DNA from: Linum tenue
Lineage: Eukaryota; Streptophyta; Magnoliopsida; Malpighiales; Linaceae
Direction: 5' to 3'
Assembly: GCA_946122785.1 (NCBI GenBank)
Contig: CAMGYJ010000006.1
Span: 31,385,168-31,449,167 of the forward strand
DNA: 64,000 nt
Shown: positions 34,941 to 47,923 of the stretch, piece after piece
Layout of the letters: each line of letters starts with the position of its first letter
How positions within the stretch are numbered: the first letter of the stretch is position 1
The notes under the pieces: generated by a model
What the model was told of the DNA's origin: nothing
What the model saw: only the letters and a program-made list of their open reading frames with translations
The model's database searches: none
Position numbers and translations under genes: made by a program

Positions 34941-37850
34941 AAACTTGATGTTGATAACGAGTGATAATCCTAGAGATGCATAGGGTGGTATTCCACAGGG
35001 TATTTTGGTGGTAGTTACTCAAAACTAGATGCTCAAGTGATTGGAAGGATTAATAGAAAGTAAAAATGATGGGTGGAGGTTCCCTAATAATTTCAAGCAA
35101 CACACTAAAAAGATAAAAAAAAGTATCGAGACAAAGAGTGAGAGTAAAGCAAGTAAGGAACAATTGTTTAGGAAGTATCATACTTTCTCCTTGATAAGAT
35201 GCTTATATGAGTCGATGTTGTGATAACATCATATCCCTTCCACTAAGGTCATTCCCTACATGTGCTTGCGCCTCTTGCAATAGAGATTTAACTAGCTAAT
35301 GCGTACTTTCGCTTCTTGCCATCAACCAATTAATGAAGATAAAGGAAGTAAGGATAGCACATCGTTAAGTGTGGGCCTCTATGAGCCATAACGATGGTCT
35401 ATTTTATTGGGATCTTCAACATCAAGCATCATCATCATTCGAGTATTAGAGGGTTGTACTTCCCCTCCATACACACCTAATAATGATGCCAACTACACGA
35501 GATTAGTTTCCTTGTTCCCATAATAGTAGTATAATTAATACACATAGTAATGCATTATAGAAAGATAACAAGCACACAAAGAACTAGAACATCGATGCTC
35601 CAAGAAGTATGACTTGCATGAACTAAACCACGGATTAATAATCCCGACTAGAGCCCAATTATAAATTCTAGCCAGGTGCAGTATAGGGCAATCACTTTTA
35701 ATTGTCAAACCCGAGCTGGTCCATGTACCCCTACTTCAATCGCTTAAGTTGTTATCTAGCAAATGGTTTTTGGTTAAAGCTAAAGAAACTACAAACGAAA
35801 ACAAGCAAGTAAAGTAAATCGAGGTTGTCCCAATAAGAGAAGAATTCACTCGGGTATTGCTCCCTCTAGCTATATATCAAGATTAGTTGAAAAGAATGCA
35901 AGTGTTTGAAAGGTGGTCGTAAACCGTAGGAGATCGCAACTAGTGAAGAAGCTTCACTCTCTCGGTCGATGAGCCAAGGAATGTCAAATGTAGCTAACGA
36001 ATTAGCTCTCTTGGCCAATCGACTAAGGGTTGCCAAGGCTAGTCCCTCGGACCTTAATCCGGAAGGAAAAACAACAACCAACTCAAAGCGCTAAAACGAA
36101 GTTAGAGGTTTGCCTTGATTCGGCCTAAGTAGGTGGATCAATTTGCCAAGGAATACCGGCTTACAAAAGCCTCTTGGCAAGGAGGGGATTTCCCTCTACC
36201 TATGTTAAACTAGCACAATAGTGAGAAATGGAAAACACAACTCAACCTCCATGAAAATACCTCAATACTTGCATTAAAACACAAACCACACACAAGACAT
36301 TCAATTCATACAATCCATCACATACAAAGAGTTGGGGTTCACAATACCCAAGTGAAGAGGAACTCTACTACTCCACAGCTAGGCAAAGGAAAACAATAAA
36401 GATGAAAGAAAGAACCATGTCGGATGCTTGTCCTCCCTCCTTGTTGATGAGAAATCCCTTGAGAGGTGAGAGAATCTTCACTCCTCTAGCTTGGAGTAAG
36501 CCCAAATCTACTTATTCTTTCCTTGTTGATCACTTTCTCTCTCTGGATTTTAAAGAAGAAGACCTTTCTCTCACTAGGGCTTCCCTCTTGGGGTTTCTTC
36601 AGCTGGAAGCTAGGGGTGGAAATCGGTACGGTATTGGTATCCCAATACCAAATACTGAAATCTCGAATACCGAATTACACCTTAGAATCAATCCCAATCC
36701 CAATCCCTAAATAATTTCGGTATCCCAATCCCAATCCCTAAATATTTCCGTATCCCAATCCCAATCCCTAAATATTTCCGTATCCCAATCGGTACTTCGG
36801 TACCCCAATTGTTATTATCAAATATGAACTTAATTACCTTTATAATTATTAATTAAATATATAAATTAGTTTGATTGTTTAATATAGAACAAAGAGACTA
36901 AAAAAAGAGTTTTGTGTTTGGCTAGAGTTAGGATATGATAAGGAGAATGAAGTAGAGGTGACATCTCAAGTTTTTGTCATTAGTAATTTTTAATTTGACG
37001 AATTGGAGACTGAGAGAAGACTAATATTAGTGTTTGCTTTTTGGTGTTATCAAAATAATAATAGATTGGTGGTTGAGGGTAGTGTAGTAGTGAATGAGAG
37101 AGTCTAGTTGAGAGGATAAAATACTCACTAACTTATATTTCGGTATTGTTCGGTATTTCGGTATATACTGATCCCAATCCCGTAATCCCTAATACCAAAT
37201 AACAATTGAAATTGAATCCCAATCCCAATCCCAAGAAATAATACATGTATTCGGTAATACCAAATATAGACAAATTCGATACGATATTCGGTATATCCCA
37301 AATACTGGTACTAAACTTCCAGCCCTAGCTGGAACCCTAGGAGGAAACCCAAAAAATGTAAAACCAACCCAAGATCCAACCTCTTTTTCTATCTCACAGC
37401 AGCCTTCTATTTATAAAGCCCTATAGTCACTTTCACGGTCCGAACATCGCGACCGTGACTTTGGAGCTCAAACCATAATGTCGATAAAAAAGATAGGTCA
37501 ATGGCGTCGTTTTGATGCGATATCACGATCACTGGACAATTATCACAGTCTGGCAACCGTGACAATCTTTTGGCTTGCGAGGTTCAAAAATCTCCATGTT
37601 TCCAGCAAAAATTTTGGACTTTTCTTCACTTTTTAGCGCTTTTCGACTCCAATTGTCCCAAAACTCGTCCTCAACCCTTCCACACGTGTTAGGACCTGAT
37701 ATGTTTCAAAAGTAGCACACCCTAGCATAAAGGTTGAGGGACAATGAAATACAAAGTCAAACTATCAAAAAATGAGGGATAAAATGTGTATAATTAGCCC
37801 CGAATCAAAGGACCATTGATGCTCTAAAGCATCTCATTAATCATACAAAG
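34941..37850 (-). mobile_element. 5' LTR of the Athila-like element, carrying a MITE
   Basis: A long non-coding region starts at the primer-binding site. On the minus strand it contains a TATA box (CTTTATAAATAG, 37407-37418) and segments shared with 1-1130. A hAT-type element (36611-37328) interrupts it. The right boundary is approximate. Short frames inside are not genes. Confidence 0.55.
36611..37328. mobile_element. hAT-type MITE inside the Athila-like LTR
   Basis: The ends are TAGGGGTGGAAAT and, reversed, CTAGGGCTGGAAGT. The flanks CTGGAAGC (36603-36610) and CTGGAACC (37329-37336) are a 7/8 target duplication. Inside, a 30-bp unit (TATCCCAATCCCAATCCCTA then AATATTTCCG) is repeated about three times at 36715-36795. 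No coding capacity. Confidence 0.75.
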
Positions 37851-38077
37851 CAATACAATACAAATAATGAAATCAACAACAAAAACAACAAAGGATTTAG
37901 CTAACCAAGTGAGATTGAGGGAGGAAACTCGAGGGAGTCATTTTTCTCCTCAATTCGATAGAGCTTCAGCAGTTTCAAGAGCAAAAGTTGTTCGACTAAC
38001 TGAAGTCTAGCCCTACTTAATATACACAAATGAGGGGTTTTCTAGTCTTTTCCTCCTAAAGTCGGTCAAATCCTTCC

Positions 38078-39920
38078 TTATCTGACTTGAAGTTGGTTTC
38101 CATCAACTTGTGGACGAAGTAGCTTGCTCAAGAAGCTTCCTGGAGGATTAGGTTTTGAGCGGCAGTTGGGGCCGCCAATCATTTTCTTTGTGAGTTGGAT
38201 TACCTGGCCCATGGACTGCTTCTCCTCAAGATTTGGACGTGTCTTGACCAGGTATTCTCCAGCGGCGGTTGAACCCGATGTTGGGTTGTCGCTCGTTTCT
38301 TCTTCAGCTTGGGCTAAGTTTTCTTCTATTAGTCTTGTCTTGGGATCATATAGCAACCGATAGTGGACTTCTCCGTCATTCCAACTCATCTTTATCACAA
38401 AAACTCCATATTCTTCTCTTTATAGCTCCTTTAGTCCTTCAGATTTCTTCAATGCTTGATCCAATCTTCCTTTGGTTGATTTGTAACTTCAAAATCATAA
38501 AAAAAAACCATTCCAAGAAGGCATCAAATAGGAAAAGAACACAACCTAGGTCTATTAAAGGCTCATTCATCAAATAGTTGTAATTTAGATAAGAAATACT
38601 AGAGAAATAACTAAAGAGGCTTTGATAGAAGGGGAAACAATATCAAGAATGAGAGTGACAAAACTATAAATAATGTGTCAGCATATACTAACCATAAACC
38701 TCACGAACAATCTGGAGTGCATTATTATGACCATTAGGTGGAAGTAAAATAAAAAATTCCTTAGAAATTTGAAGCCCGTGGTCTCGGGTGTAAACATGGG
38801 AGTCAAGGTTCGCTTTCTAGAATTCTTTGCCACAAGCATACCCTGTTAGCGGCTCTACATCACTGAAATACCACTTTTCAGAGGGACAAGCATAGAAATA
38901 CTCTTTAAATCAAGTTGAGTCCAGCTTTGGAGAGCCATGCACAAAGCCGACCTGTCTCTTGCCTCCCCCAGACTCCCGGAGACTATACATTAGTCGGAAG
39001 GCGTCAAAAGAGGGTTGCACTCCCAAACTTTCACAAGCGGCCCTATAGGCAACAAATTGGAAGGAAATTGATGGGAAGAGATGCCCAATAATGCACTTCA
39101 ATCGGCACAAAGTGCTAGTAAGTACATGATCTAAAGGAAAGCATATTCCCAGTCTGACATGCACTACATAGACAGTAATCCAGCCATCAGGACAAGACGC
39201 CAAGCGGCTTTTAGGAGAGGGAGCTGCATAGTCCCAATCAGCAGGAAGGTTATGCGTCTTTAGGCAATGGAAAAGAGGGGTTCATAATCAGGACCTTGCT
39301 CATTGACAGCCAAGGGAACTGGAACGTTCTCCTGCATATCTTCATGATGTCACAACCTATAGGTGTTGTAAGCAATTTCTTGAAATGGATATATGGGGAG
39401 GGGGGTCTCCAAAAATCATCAAAGAGGGAGAGCTTGGAGATGGATAATTTGTGTGAGTCGCCTCAGGGCTATCAAAAGAGATGCTATCTAAAGACAGAGC
39501 TATCATCAACAACTGAAGAATTCTCCTAATCACTACAGAGGCACCTGGCCACATCAGTTAGCCATAAAATAGAAATATAAGTTCGTCCCGTATACGTTTG
39601 TCTCACATTAATGGGAACACCCCCAAATCTGACTCCATAGTGGAACATTCTCATTCGTAATCTGAAATGCTTAAAGGATATAGAAAGTCAAGCATACCTT
39701 TGGCGGTTTGTACAACACCAGTGGAGGACCCAAATGAACCATCGTCAGTCGAAGGGGTGGCCAAAGCGGTGGCCACAACGTCGCCGTCATCAACCGCTTG
39801 AATCTCGGTCGTAGCATCAGCCTGAATATCAACAACGACAATGGTGGTCGATTTCTTTGACATCTTTTGAGATTTCCTTTTGAGCTTTAGAGACGATGGT
39901 TTCATAGTGGAGATCTTTGA
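38078..39920 (-). pseudogene. Plant gag-like 'Transposase_28' (PF04195-type) remnant
   Basis: The minus strand has a start-like acidic leader (MKPSSLKLKRKSQKMSKKS, 39651-39905). Then LPADWDYAAPSPKSRLASCP, GWITVYVVHVRLGICFPLDH and SFQFVAYRAACESLGVQPSF appear at 38910-39240. Further on, 38078-38398 reads DGEVHYRLLYDPKTRLIEEN. The middle part resembles the 'putative gypsy-type transposon' family of plant non-autonomous LTR elements. The frames do not join. Its 5' flank has been split by the solo LTR that follows. Confidence 0.5.
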
Positions 39921-39925
39921 GTGGC

Positions 39926-41561
39926 TGATGAGATTTTATATTTTTCTTTCGAAGCACACTCACATCTATCCTAACAAAGCCAAGTATAACAATGCTAACG
40001 ATGTAGTAAATGGCTCGGTCGTATTCAAAGGGTCACGGTTTCCTAGCCTACTTAGGCTCGGTTTCTATATAGTCGACTATTACTTAGCAGGTGGAAAGTT
40101 GGAGATTAATGAACTACAAGTCAATAGGAGAGAAGAGGTACTTGGGGTGCCTCCCTCGCCCTAACCGCTGGAGATGGCATGCAAAGGAAGGAAGGACAAT
40201 CCATGGTGACTGAGGTGCGGAGATTGCTAATCTAGGGATTGGCTCAATGGTCATGCAACCAATTCCCCTCCTGCACTGATCCGCTAACCTGATGTCATCT
40301 CAACTAGCTTCATGATGCATGGATAAAACCTATCCCCTCTAAATGGGTTCAACCCATCCACACACTAGGTCGTCAAGCCAATGTCACCACTCGACACCCT
40401 AGCTTTGACTTGGTGGAAGTATAATAGGCACGGGTCGCCTCGTCCACCTTACTAGATTCCTAGATCATTCATCTACACTAACATGCCAAACCGCTCAAAT
40501 CCACAACCATCTCATGCAATTCTAAGTATTAGGCAATCATGAAAATCATATGGAGAGACAAGTTCAAAGCATGATTAACATAGATAAATGCATAAAAGCT
40601 CTAGGTAAACTCATTCACAAATTACAAGAAGGAGAATGATAAATCCCCCACCACTTAATTTGCAACTTGGGCAAATGGGATACAGACAATCCCATACTAC
40701 TTGATGCAAAGTAAGAACAATCATCAAATCGACATAGATAGATAGGTTCATAATCATCCACAAATCAAGCCTAAAACATCCTATTACATGTCAAACCCTA
40801 TGTTAGGGTTTGGGGGACTAAGCCCTAAAATACCTTGAGGAACTACCATGAAGGGGGGGGGGGGGGGGGGAGAAGAGACGTGAATATGGGGGGAAATCAG
40901 AAAGAAGAGTCTTCAAGTGTTGGAAATCCTCCTCCAAAGCTCTCATTCACTTCTTCTTTTCAAACCTTCTCTCTAACCTCACTCTAAAACAACAAACCTG
41001 TCAAAAGCCACTCTAGTGAAAGGAAGGAGTCCCCTATTTATAGATTTTAGGAGGACGGGAAAGTTCATTGTTGCGGGCTGGAAGTTCGTGGAAGTGAACA
41101 TGGGACGTGAGATTGTTATCTCGAAGGGTGGCGCCTTTGCTACTTGTTGGCTTGGGAGTTCACGGCCTGACTTCATCATCGCAATCTGTGAGCCATGGCT
41201 GCGATCTTTCTCGTGGTCTTGGACAATAGAGGCTGAGAGTCAACTGTCGAAACTCTATGTTCCTTCCTTGGTGGCTGCTCCTCAAGTTCACTGTTGACAC
41301 CTCCTAGTTCGGCAGCATGATCTTTGCTCCAGAGGCCGCGATCTTCAAACTAGACTTCGCCCCTCCTCTTCTCGACCGTGATTGTTTTTCTCATTTTCCT
41401 ACACTTGTGACCCCTTTTGCATCATCTAATACACCCTTAAAATGAAATAAATTACTCCAATGGATGGATTCATGATGCATTTGATGAAATATTAACCATT
41501 GAGACCATGAAAAGACCCAAAATATAGGGGCTAAATAACAACATCATTTTGGGTGTTATCA
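39926..41561 (-). mobile_element. Solo LTR of an Athila-like element
   Basis: The plus strand begins TGATGAGATT and ends GGTGTTATCA. The 5-bp duplication GTGGC flanks it exactly (39921-39925 and 41562-41566). The 1636-bp LTR has a minus-strand TATA box (CTATAAATAG, 41034-41043) and no internal coding region, so it is what remains after LTR-LTR recombination. A run of 18 G lies at 40853-40870. Confidence 0.85.
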
Positions 41562-41566
41562 GTGGC

Positions 41567-42769
41567 TTTCAAGAAAAGAAGCAAAACATAATTCAACACA
41601 ACAAGCAATGGTGACTAGTGGTAAGAAGCAAGGAGGAAGAGCAAAGAAGAGAGGAAAACACGAGAGCTAAAGTGAGCTTAGCGGGAAAGAAAGAGAAGCC
41701 GAGTTGATTTATAGGAAGACAAAGAACGAGTCGAAGTTTGTAGTGCCCGAAATAGGATGTTATAGGCGGCGATGGAAAAGCTAAGAGACCAAAGCAACGT
41801 TTGGAATGACCAGTGTCAGTCCTCCTTTCCCTATGGGTGACATGTGGCGAAGAGCGGGATATTCAAAATGGGAGCAATAATAAGGGCAAGAGCGCGCACT
41901 TAATTTGAAGAGGTCCTTGGGAAAACTATCGACAACGAAGGAGGCAGAACGCCCTTATGTGGTCTGCTATGCATCTTAGCGGCAGGGGGCACACGATAGA
42001 GAGCATGTCACAACACTTCAAGACCACTCAACACATGTAACCTAGTTATAGCCGCCAAAACCCACAGCTTTTCCCGCCTAAAGGGCAAATGTTGAGCCAA
42101 GTGTTGAACTTAGATGGGCCTCTAAGTCCACGATAGTCAGAGCCCGGCAATAATGGGCTAAGCCCAACGGAAGGAGACCGCCTATCGTGGGAGACACATG
42201 GAGCCTGGAGGCGGTTAGTAAGCTAGCACAACCTCTGAGAGGAAGGACAATCAATAGCCCGCATGACAGAAAGTACCTCGTAGTGTCAAATTAGTATCGA
42301 AGCAAGAAATGTCCTCAGAAGTACGAATCTCGATATGTATGCGAGTGTGCATTTATTATCACCGGAGTGGTAATACAACGAACAAGACATCAATAGGTCA
42401 CTTGATCTCGCATTTAATGCCAGAGCCTCTATAACGATGAATACAAATACCCCGAGATTGCATTAATGGTAAATCAACTGTTCAATCCCTCCCACTAGAC
42501 ATCACTCTACTTTCTCTCACTGACTTGGGCATTTGAGAGTGTCCAAGCAAAAGGTTGAATGTGTCAAAGCAAACTTTCGGCTTTTGCCCTGCCTGGCGCC
42601 TGCACACTATCGAGATTAATATATCTTTTGCGGTATATTTTCTTTCGCATCTTGCAAATTCGAGATAAGCTCATCTCATGCCAGAGTAAAATCTTGGTCC
42701 CATTGATCCTTAATAGTTTTGTTTAACCAGTGAAGTTTTATTGGACTGTCGCCCTGTGCAGAAGTGGAG
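41567..42769. mobile_element. LTR-like flank of the gag-like element (tentative)
   Basis: No protein. At 42090 the plus strand shows a purine stretch followed by TGTTGAGCC, and 42505-42560 (TTTCTCTCACTGACTTGGGC) resembles the distal part of LTRs that accompany PF04195-type elements. I cannot fix the ends or the orientation. Confidence 0.3.
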
Positions 42770-42939
42770 GTTTTTGTCATAAGTCATAATTCATTGGTTT
42801 GACTTGTTATTTGCAGTCCGAGTGACGATTTTGGGTTCATTTTGTAAATTGAGAAAAAAAAAGTGATCATATAAACAAAAATATAACTTTCCACGATGAA
42901 ATTCAAAAGGTTTCTGAAACCAATTTCACATCTGCACCA

Positions 42940-42945
42940 TTTATT
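42940..42945 (-). terminator. Putative polyadenylation signal of the alpha-galactosidase gene
   Basis: The minus strand has AATAAA about 170 nt past the stop codon, a plausible 3'-UTR length. A second one lies near 42737-42742. Neither is confirmed. Confidence 0.35.
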
Positions 42946-43113
42946 GTTCAGTCTTTCATCAAGTTTCATGCCAGTCCGGAAGCAAGCTTATATTATGACA
43001 GCCAGCGACGAACCCACGTAATATATACTTGGCCCTGAGTACAAGAACACATACAGAATACAGGACCGTACAAGAAGAATGGAAGCATCTCTTACATTCA
43101 CCAACATCCAAGG

Positions 43114-46100
43114 CTACATAACGTTCCCCATGAGGGCTGCCTGAGGGGTAAAAACGTACATCCGGCAGTCGTGAGCATCAAGTTGAGCAGAAAATGATGC
43201 CACTGCATTGTTGAGAACCACTTCGTGCTGCAACAAAAAGAATCTGTCATGGTTAGTTACAGTACAAACAAGGGGAGCTGATATACATTCCAAAACCCAT
43301 TGATGGGAATGTCTATCATACAAATTTTGCAGCCTGCAACGCTGCTCTCATTGTATAACTACTCAAATGAACAAAGTGTGATCTGTACATTCCTTCACTC
43401 CGCTTACCTGCCAGAGGTCCCTCACTGAGACACTAGTGCCGGCTTCAAGCCCAATCACATTCCATTCAGCTGTTATAGTTGCAGCCTGCATACATCTATT
43501 CCACAGAACAACAGACAAGCTATTCCCAGATAAAGGGCCAGCCCAAACCTGTTACCACATTTATTATAATATAATAAGCCAATTTGGCAAGAAAACAAGT
43601 AAGTTATGCATATACTGAGCATATACTGAGACAACAAAGGGACCTGCTGGCAACCATCAGTTCCATTGCTATGCACTTTCCTTCCCTGAACCCCAAGTGG
43701 ATCTGGGTAGTAGAGCAAAAGGTAGGCCAATATGAAATGAAACAATGCCATTTCATGTCAACAGTAAGAAATTATAAAATGCAGCAATTAAGAAGAGAAA
43801 AAAATATTTTGTCGCCAAGTTGGTTTTACCTTGGTTTACCGCAATGACCTCCTGGTTGCTTAAAATCTCCTTAGTTTCTGCAGTCATGTTTCTTATATCA
43901 CACCCAATCAATAGAGGGGCCTGCACACAAGGTATATCTGTCGTCGGCCATACATTCAAATCAAATTTGGAATATATTATAGTATTATGGAAAACTAGCC
44001 AACGGACACACATGATACTACAATACTCTGTCTTAATGAGCAATGACATCTGAACAAGTATGGGACAACTCAGAACAACCATCAAGCTGAAGAAAGGCTT
44101 AGCTATAAGCCAATAACTATTTCCCATGTAAGTCAGATTAACCTTTGCAGCAATCAGTTGCTTCTATTTTTTTTTTTTTTTTTTATGTTTCTCCCAGTTG
44201 ATCCCTAACTTTCTTTTCTTGTGGACTCGTAGTAGGATGATGAGAGCCCAGAGCTTAAGATGAAAAGAATGAGTAATAAGAAGATAAACCTTAATCAAAG
44301 CCCATATGCTAAAATGAGAACGATATTCTTTGTATGTCATGCCTCCATTGCCAACTTCCAACATATCCGGATCTGCACCGCATAAATAACACGGGGTATC
44401 AATTACAAAAGTCAAACTTAATATGGCTGTGTTCATCTAGATCTCTGCACAAAGATATGATCCCACCATTCCATCCACCAGGTCCAGCGTAAGCCGCCCA
44501 CTTGTCATTCAAATCAGCAATATTAGTCATGCTTCAGAAAGAAAGAAAAAGGTGAAAGAAGATCAGCATTCCAACATCTTTCTGTAGAGAACTTCTACAA
44601 CCAAGCAACTATTATCTGAAATATAACAAAATAATATTGCCTTTCCGCCTCCTAGAATCTGACAAATTGTTCACTTGCTCAAGTAGATGTGCTAAGAAGA
44701 GAAGTTTCACAGGATACATTTCCTTAGGATCATTAGAACTGCGATCAAGAGTTTAGCTCTCAAGGCAAAACCAACAAGGAAGACGTGGTGAATGAAAGCC
44801 ATGGTTTTATGATTAACCCAGAGATTCTCTCAGTGAAGCTTTCCATTGTCAATAGTGTTGGGCTATTTTCAGTGTAGTTCCATCCATGGTGCAAAGAGGA
44901 AAAACATGATAGGTTTGAGTTATAAACTCTTTTCTTCCGCTAAATAAAGGGTTCTGCACCAATGATTTGTAAGTTCTCAGTAAAGGGAACTGCCCTTTCC
45001 TATTTCTACGTGGTAACGGAAGACAGACCCAGCAAATGTCTAAAATAGTAGTTGGAAAAATTAGCAGGGTTAGAAGATGAATCAGAGGCATGTATACCAT
45101 ATATGAGATGTAAGTGGTTAAACAGTTAACCGAGTTTCAGAAAGATTTTACCTTACCCATGTGTCATTGATATCTTCTGTTGTACGCCAACTGTTGCCAA
45201 CTTTTCCAGCCCATAAGGCCGGGTCATCCACACCCCTGTTTAAACCAAAAGAGCTTGTAATAATACAGAGGTACCTTGGATATATGGACATAAAGACAAA
45301 AGGTAGGCTCTTTTACCATTCACAGATTGAGTAGAAAATTGATCGTCCAGTTGCATTTAGAGCATCACGCATTGGTGGGTATCTGTAGATCCATGAAGTG
45401 GCACAAGCTTACATGATTTGTTCGCATGAAAGCCATCATTTCTATAACAACTGAGAGTTGAGAGACAACCTTTTTTTGGGTTCGATGCCCAGATTGAAAC
45501 AGTTGTCATACTTCAGATAATCCACATCCTGCCCAGAATAACACCATTAGTTGAGTGTGACAGCTTCAAAGAGAAAGTTGCAGCATTTAATGCCAGTTAC
45601 TGACAACATAAGCTACAACTAACCCATGAAGCAAATGACATTGCATCTTCTTTTTCATGGAAAATCGATCCTGGGCGAACTTGACAAGTAAATTTCCTGG
45701 GGAAAAAGACAGGCAGAAAGTTTTAGTATAAACGGTAAGTATTGCACCGTTGGGCTTTGACATGAAGAATAACAAGTAAACTCAAGTTTTGCCATAAGAA
45801 AAGCTACTAAAGAGTTCTTACCCAGCATCAGAATAGATACCAAGCTTCAGGCCTTTCGAGTGAACATAGTCTGCAAGAGCCTTGATCCCAGAATTAAAGG
45901 TCTTCGGATCAGGAACCATTTGGCCCTGTAAAAGCATTTTTGTTTTACACAGTAAGGAGTTTGCTATTTTACTACCTGCCTTACGATTGTCTTAGAGCCT
46001 ATGAGTTTAGTTTCCATTCGTTATGTCACCACAAGACAGTTTTATTAATCACAAGACCAAACAACCACATCATAAGATTATAAAAGGCTGCTATTATGCG

Positions 46101-47223
46101 GATGCTGTTCTACTAGCCAACTGTGTCAGTGTAATTGCATGCACAGATACATTACATCATTATCAAGGTACATGTATTGAAAAGGCTTAAAGAGAGTGAT
46201 TGACCTTTGCATCTCGTGTGACCTTAGACCAACAATCATCTGGGTCCAAGGAAAAAATCGGAAAAAAAATGGTTAGATCTGAAGAGAACAAGAAACTAAA
46301 AGTTAAAGCAAATGGAACCCTGCAAAACGGCTACCTATATTGACATATGTATAACCCAAGTTGGCCAAGCCAGTTGAGATAAGGGCATCAGCTGTAAAAG
46401 CAAAATCTAAGTTAGCACATCACTATCACTTATCAAGCAGCTGACACATTCAGCTTTCCGGCCACATATGGATACTCTTCAATCAGGTTATGATGAAGGA
46501 TCAAGCTATGATTCATGTCAGAATGCCAAATTTAGATGCTTATAAAAAGAATAAACTTGGATGAAGCTGTTTCCTTCGCAGCAATTGCATAAACCAGGAA
46601 ATCTCTTCTGCCCAACTTCCAAATTAAAGCACCCCACTGATCTCTACAACTACTCATTAGTGCACCTGTTTCCTTGATCACTGTTTCGTTGATGTTGCAT
46701 GCAAAGAAATTCCAGCTATTCCATCTGCCAAGACATACTTTTGGATAAGAAACCAAAGCACTTCTCAATATGCCAAACCGAAGATGGGAAATAAATGGCT
46801 TGAAAAGTCGTCACATGTTGAATTACTTAGAAGGAAACAAAGCCAGCTCGGAACCCTCGATCATAAGCAGACTTGAACAGTTCATATCCAGAAATCAGCA
46901 ACAATCAAATAATTCTAGAAATCAACAAAACCTCACGTTTAGAAGTACAAAACCCAGTAGGCAAAGAGAGACGAGAAAGCATACCCCATCGGAGGAGTTC
47001 TTGCCAAGCCATTCTGGAGCTGCAAAATCCCGTACTTGGACGTATCATAAATGGCATTGAAGGCTCTGCTGTAACCATGCTCATTCCCATCTTCATATCT
47101 CTGCAAAAGAGGGGCTGCGTTCCCAGCAACAGCCTTAAGAGGGAATTCCCCGACTAGGCACATGGTCGTAAGAAGGAAGAAATACAGAGTGGCTGTGAAG
47201 CCCTTCTTCTCGCTCGTCGCCAT
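43114..47223 (-). CDS. AGAL3: Alpha-galactosidase, GH27, 15 exons
   Basis: The enzyme hydrolyses terminal alpha-1,6-linked galactose (raffinose-family sugars, galactolipids, galactomannan side chains), usually in the wall or vacuole. Exons: 47223-46985, 46724-46666, 46391-46335, 46239-46205, 45925-45822, 45696-45624, 45528-45470, 45382-45317, 45235-45152, 44531-44467, 44372-44290, 43920-43830, 43702-43644, 43548-43408, 43227-43114. All introns are GT-AG; phases match at every junction and the sum is 1329 nt (442 residues). Visible features: a hydrophobic signal segment (about 13-34), TPPMGWNSWN (76-85), VNIDDCW (116-122), nucleophile Asp197 in LKYDNC, acid/base Asp252 in [19 protein letters not shown] (274-284), and a C-terminal beta domain with VRDLWQ. 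Catalytic spacing (55) matches plant GH27. Exon 9 ends at the second of two overlapping donors. The AGAL3-type assignment is from memory. Confidence 0.95.
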
Positions 47224-47915
47224 TTCCGGAACAAAAAATCAAAGAAAAGAGAGTTTATGCCTATTGCAGACTGCAGTGACCAATTTTCCAAGGATCTGTA
47301 TGGTTTGGTATGGTTTGTGCTTTTGTACAAGACAGGTCAGCAGTGAACTTCCCAATTTCTTTCCTACTTTATTTTCTTCTTTTGCTTATCGAATTTGTTA
47401 ATTGTTGTCATTATTAGTCTTATCTTCTTCTAAGCATGATCCACAGGAGAGGATGACCAAAGAGGTATAGTTTAGTCTTGAACTTTCTTTTAATCAAAAT
47501 CGTATTACGTGCAAGCAAGGAGTTAGTAGTTACAACTTACATGTGACAGCTCAGCATTGTGCCAATTATCCAGTATACTCCCGAATATGCTTTTAACGGG
47601 TTTGTGTTTCTTCACCATAAAAGGAACTAGCGTGGCCCCGGCCAGTTGGACGGAGGAAGATAAGGTATGAAATTTGATAATGTAATGGGGTGTATAGCTA
47701 ATTGTTGTATAGTAATTTTTTTGGAAACACGTGATAAAAATAATGAATTTTAGCAGAAAGAGACATGAATGATGCAACGAATAAAAAATCGGCCTTATGA
47801 ACCAAAATCAAGTATCTGTTACCTTGTGAAACAATATTGTTTCTGGTAATATGATGAGGTAGAGTAAGTTTTATAGAAACCGGATTCCAGAAAATCGAAT
47901 AAAAAAATCGCCTAT
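47224..47915 (-). promoter_or_regulatory. Presumed promoter and 5' UTR of the alpha-galactosidase gene
   Basis: This is the only unoccupied sequence between the ATG and the hAT-type element at 47924. I could not settle on a TATA box. The hAT-type element therefore marks the outer limit of a compact promoter of about 700 bp. Confidence 0.4.
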
Positions 47916-47923
47916 CTCGTAGG

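Noticed and set aside
36402..36710. 102-residue plus-strand frame
   Set aside because: It runs across the junction of the Athila-like LTR and the MITE at 36611; it is a chance frame.
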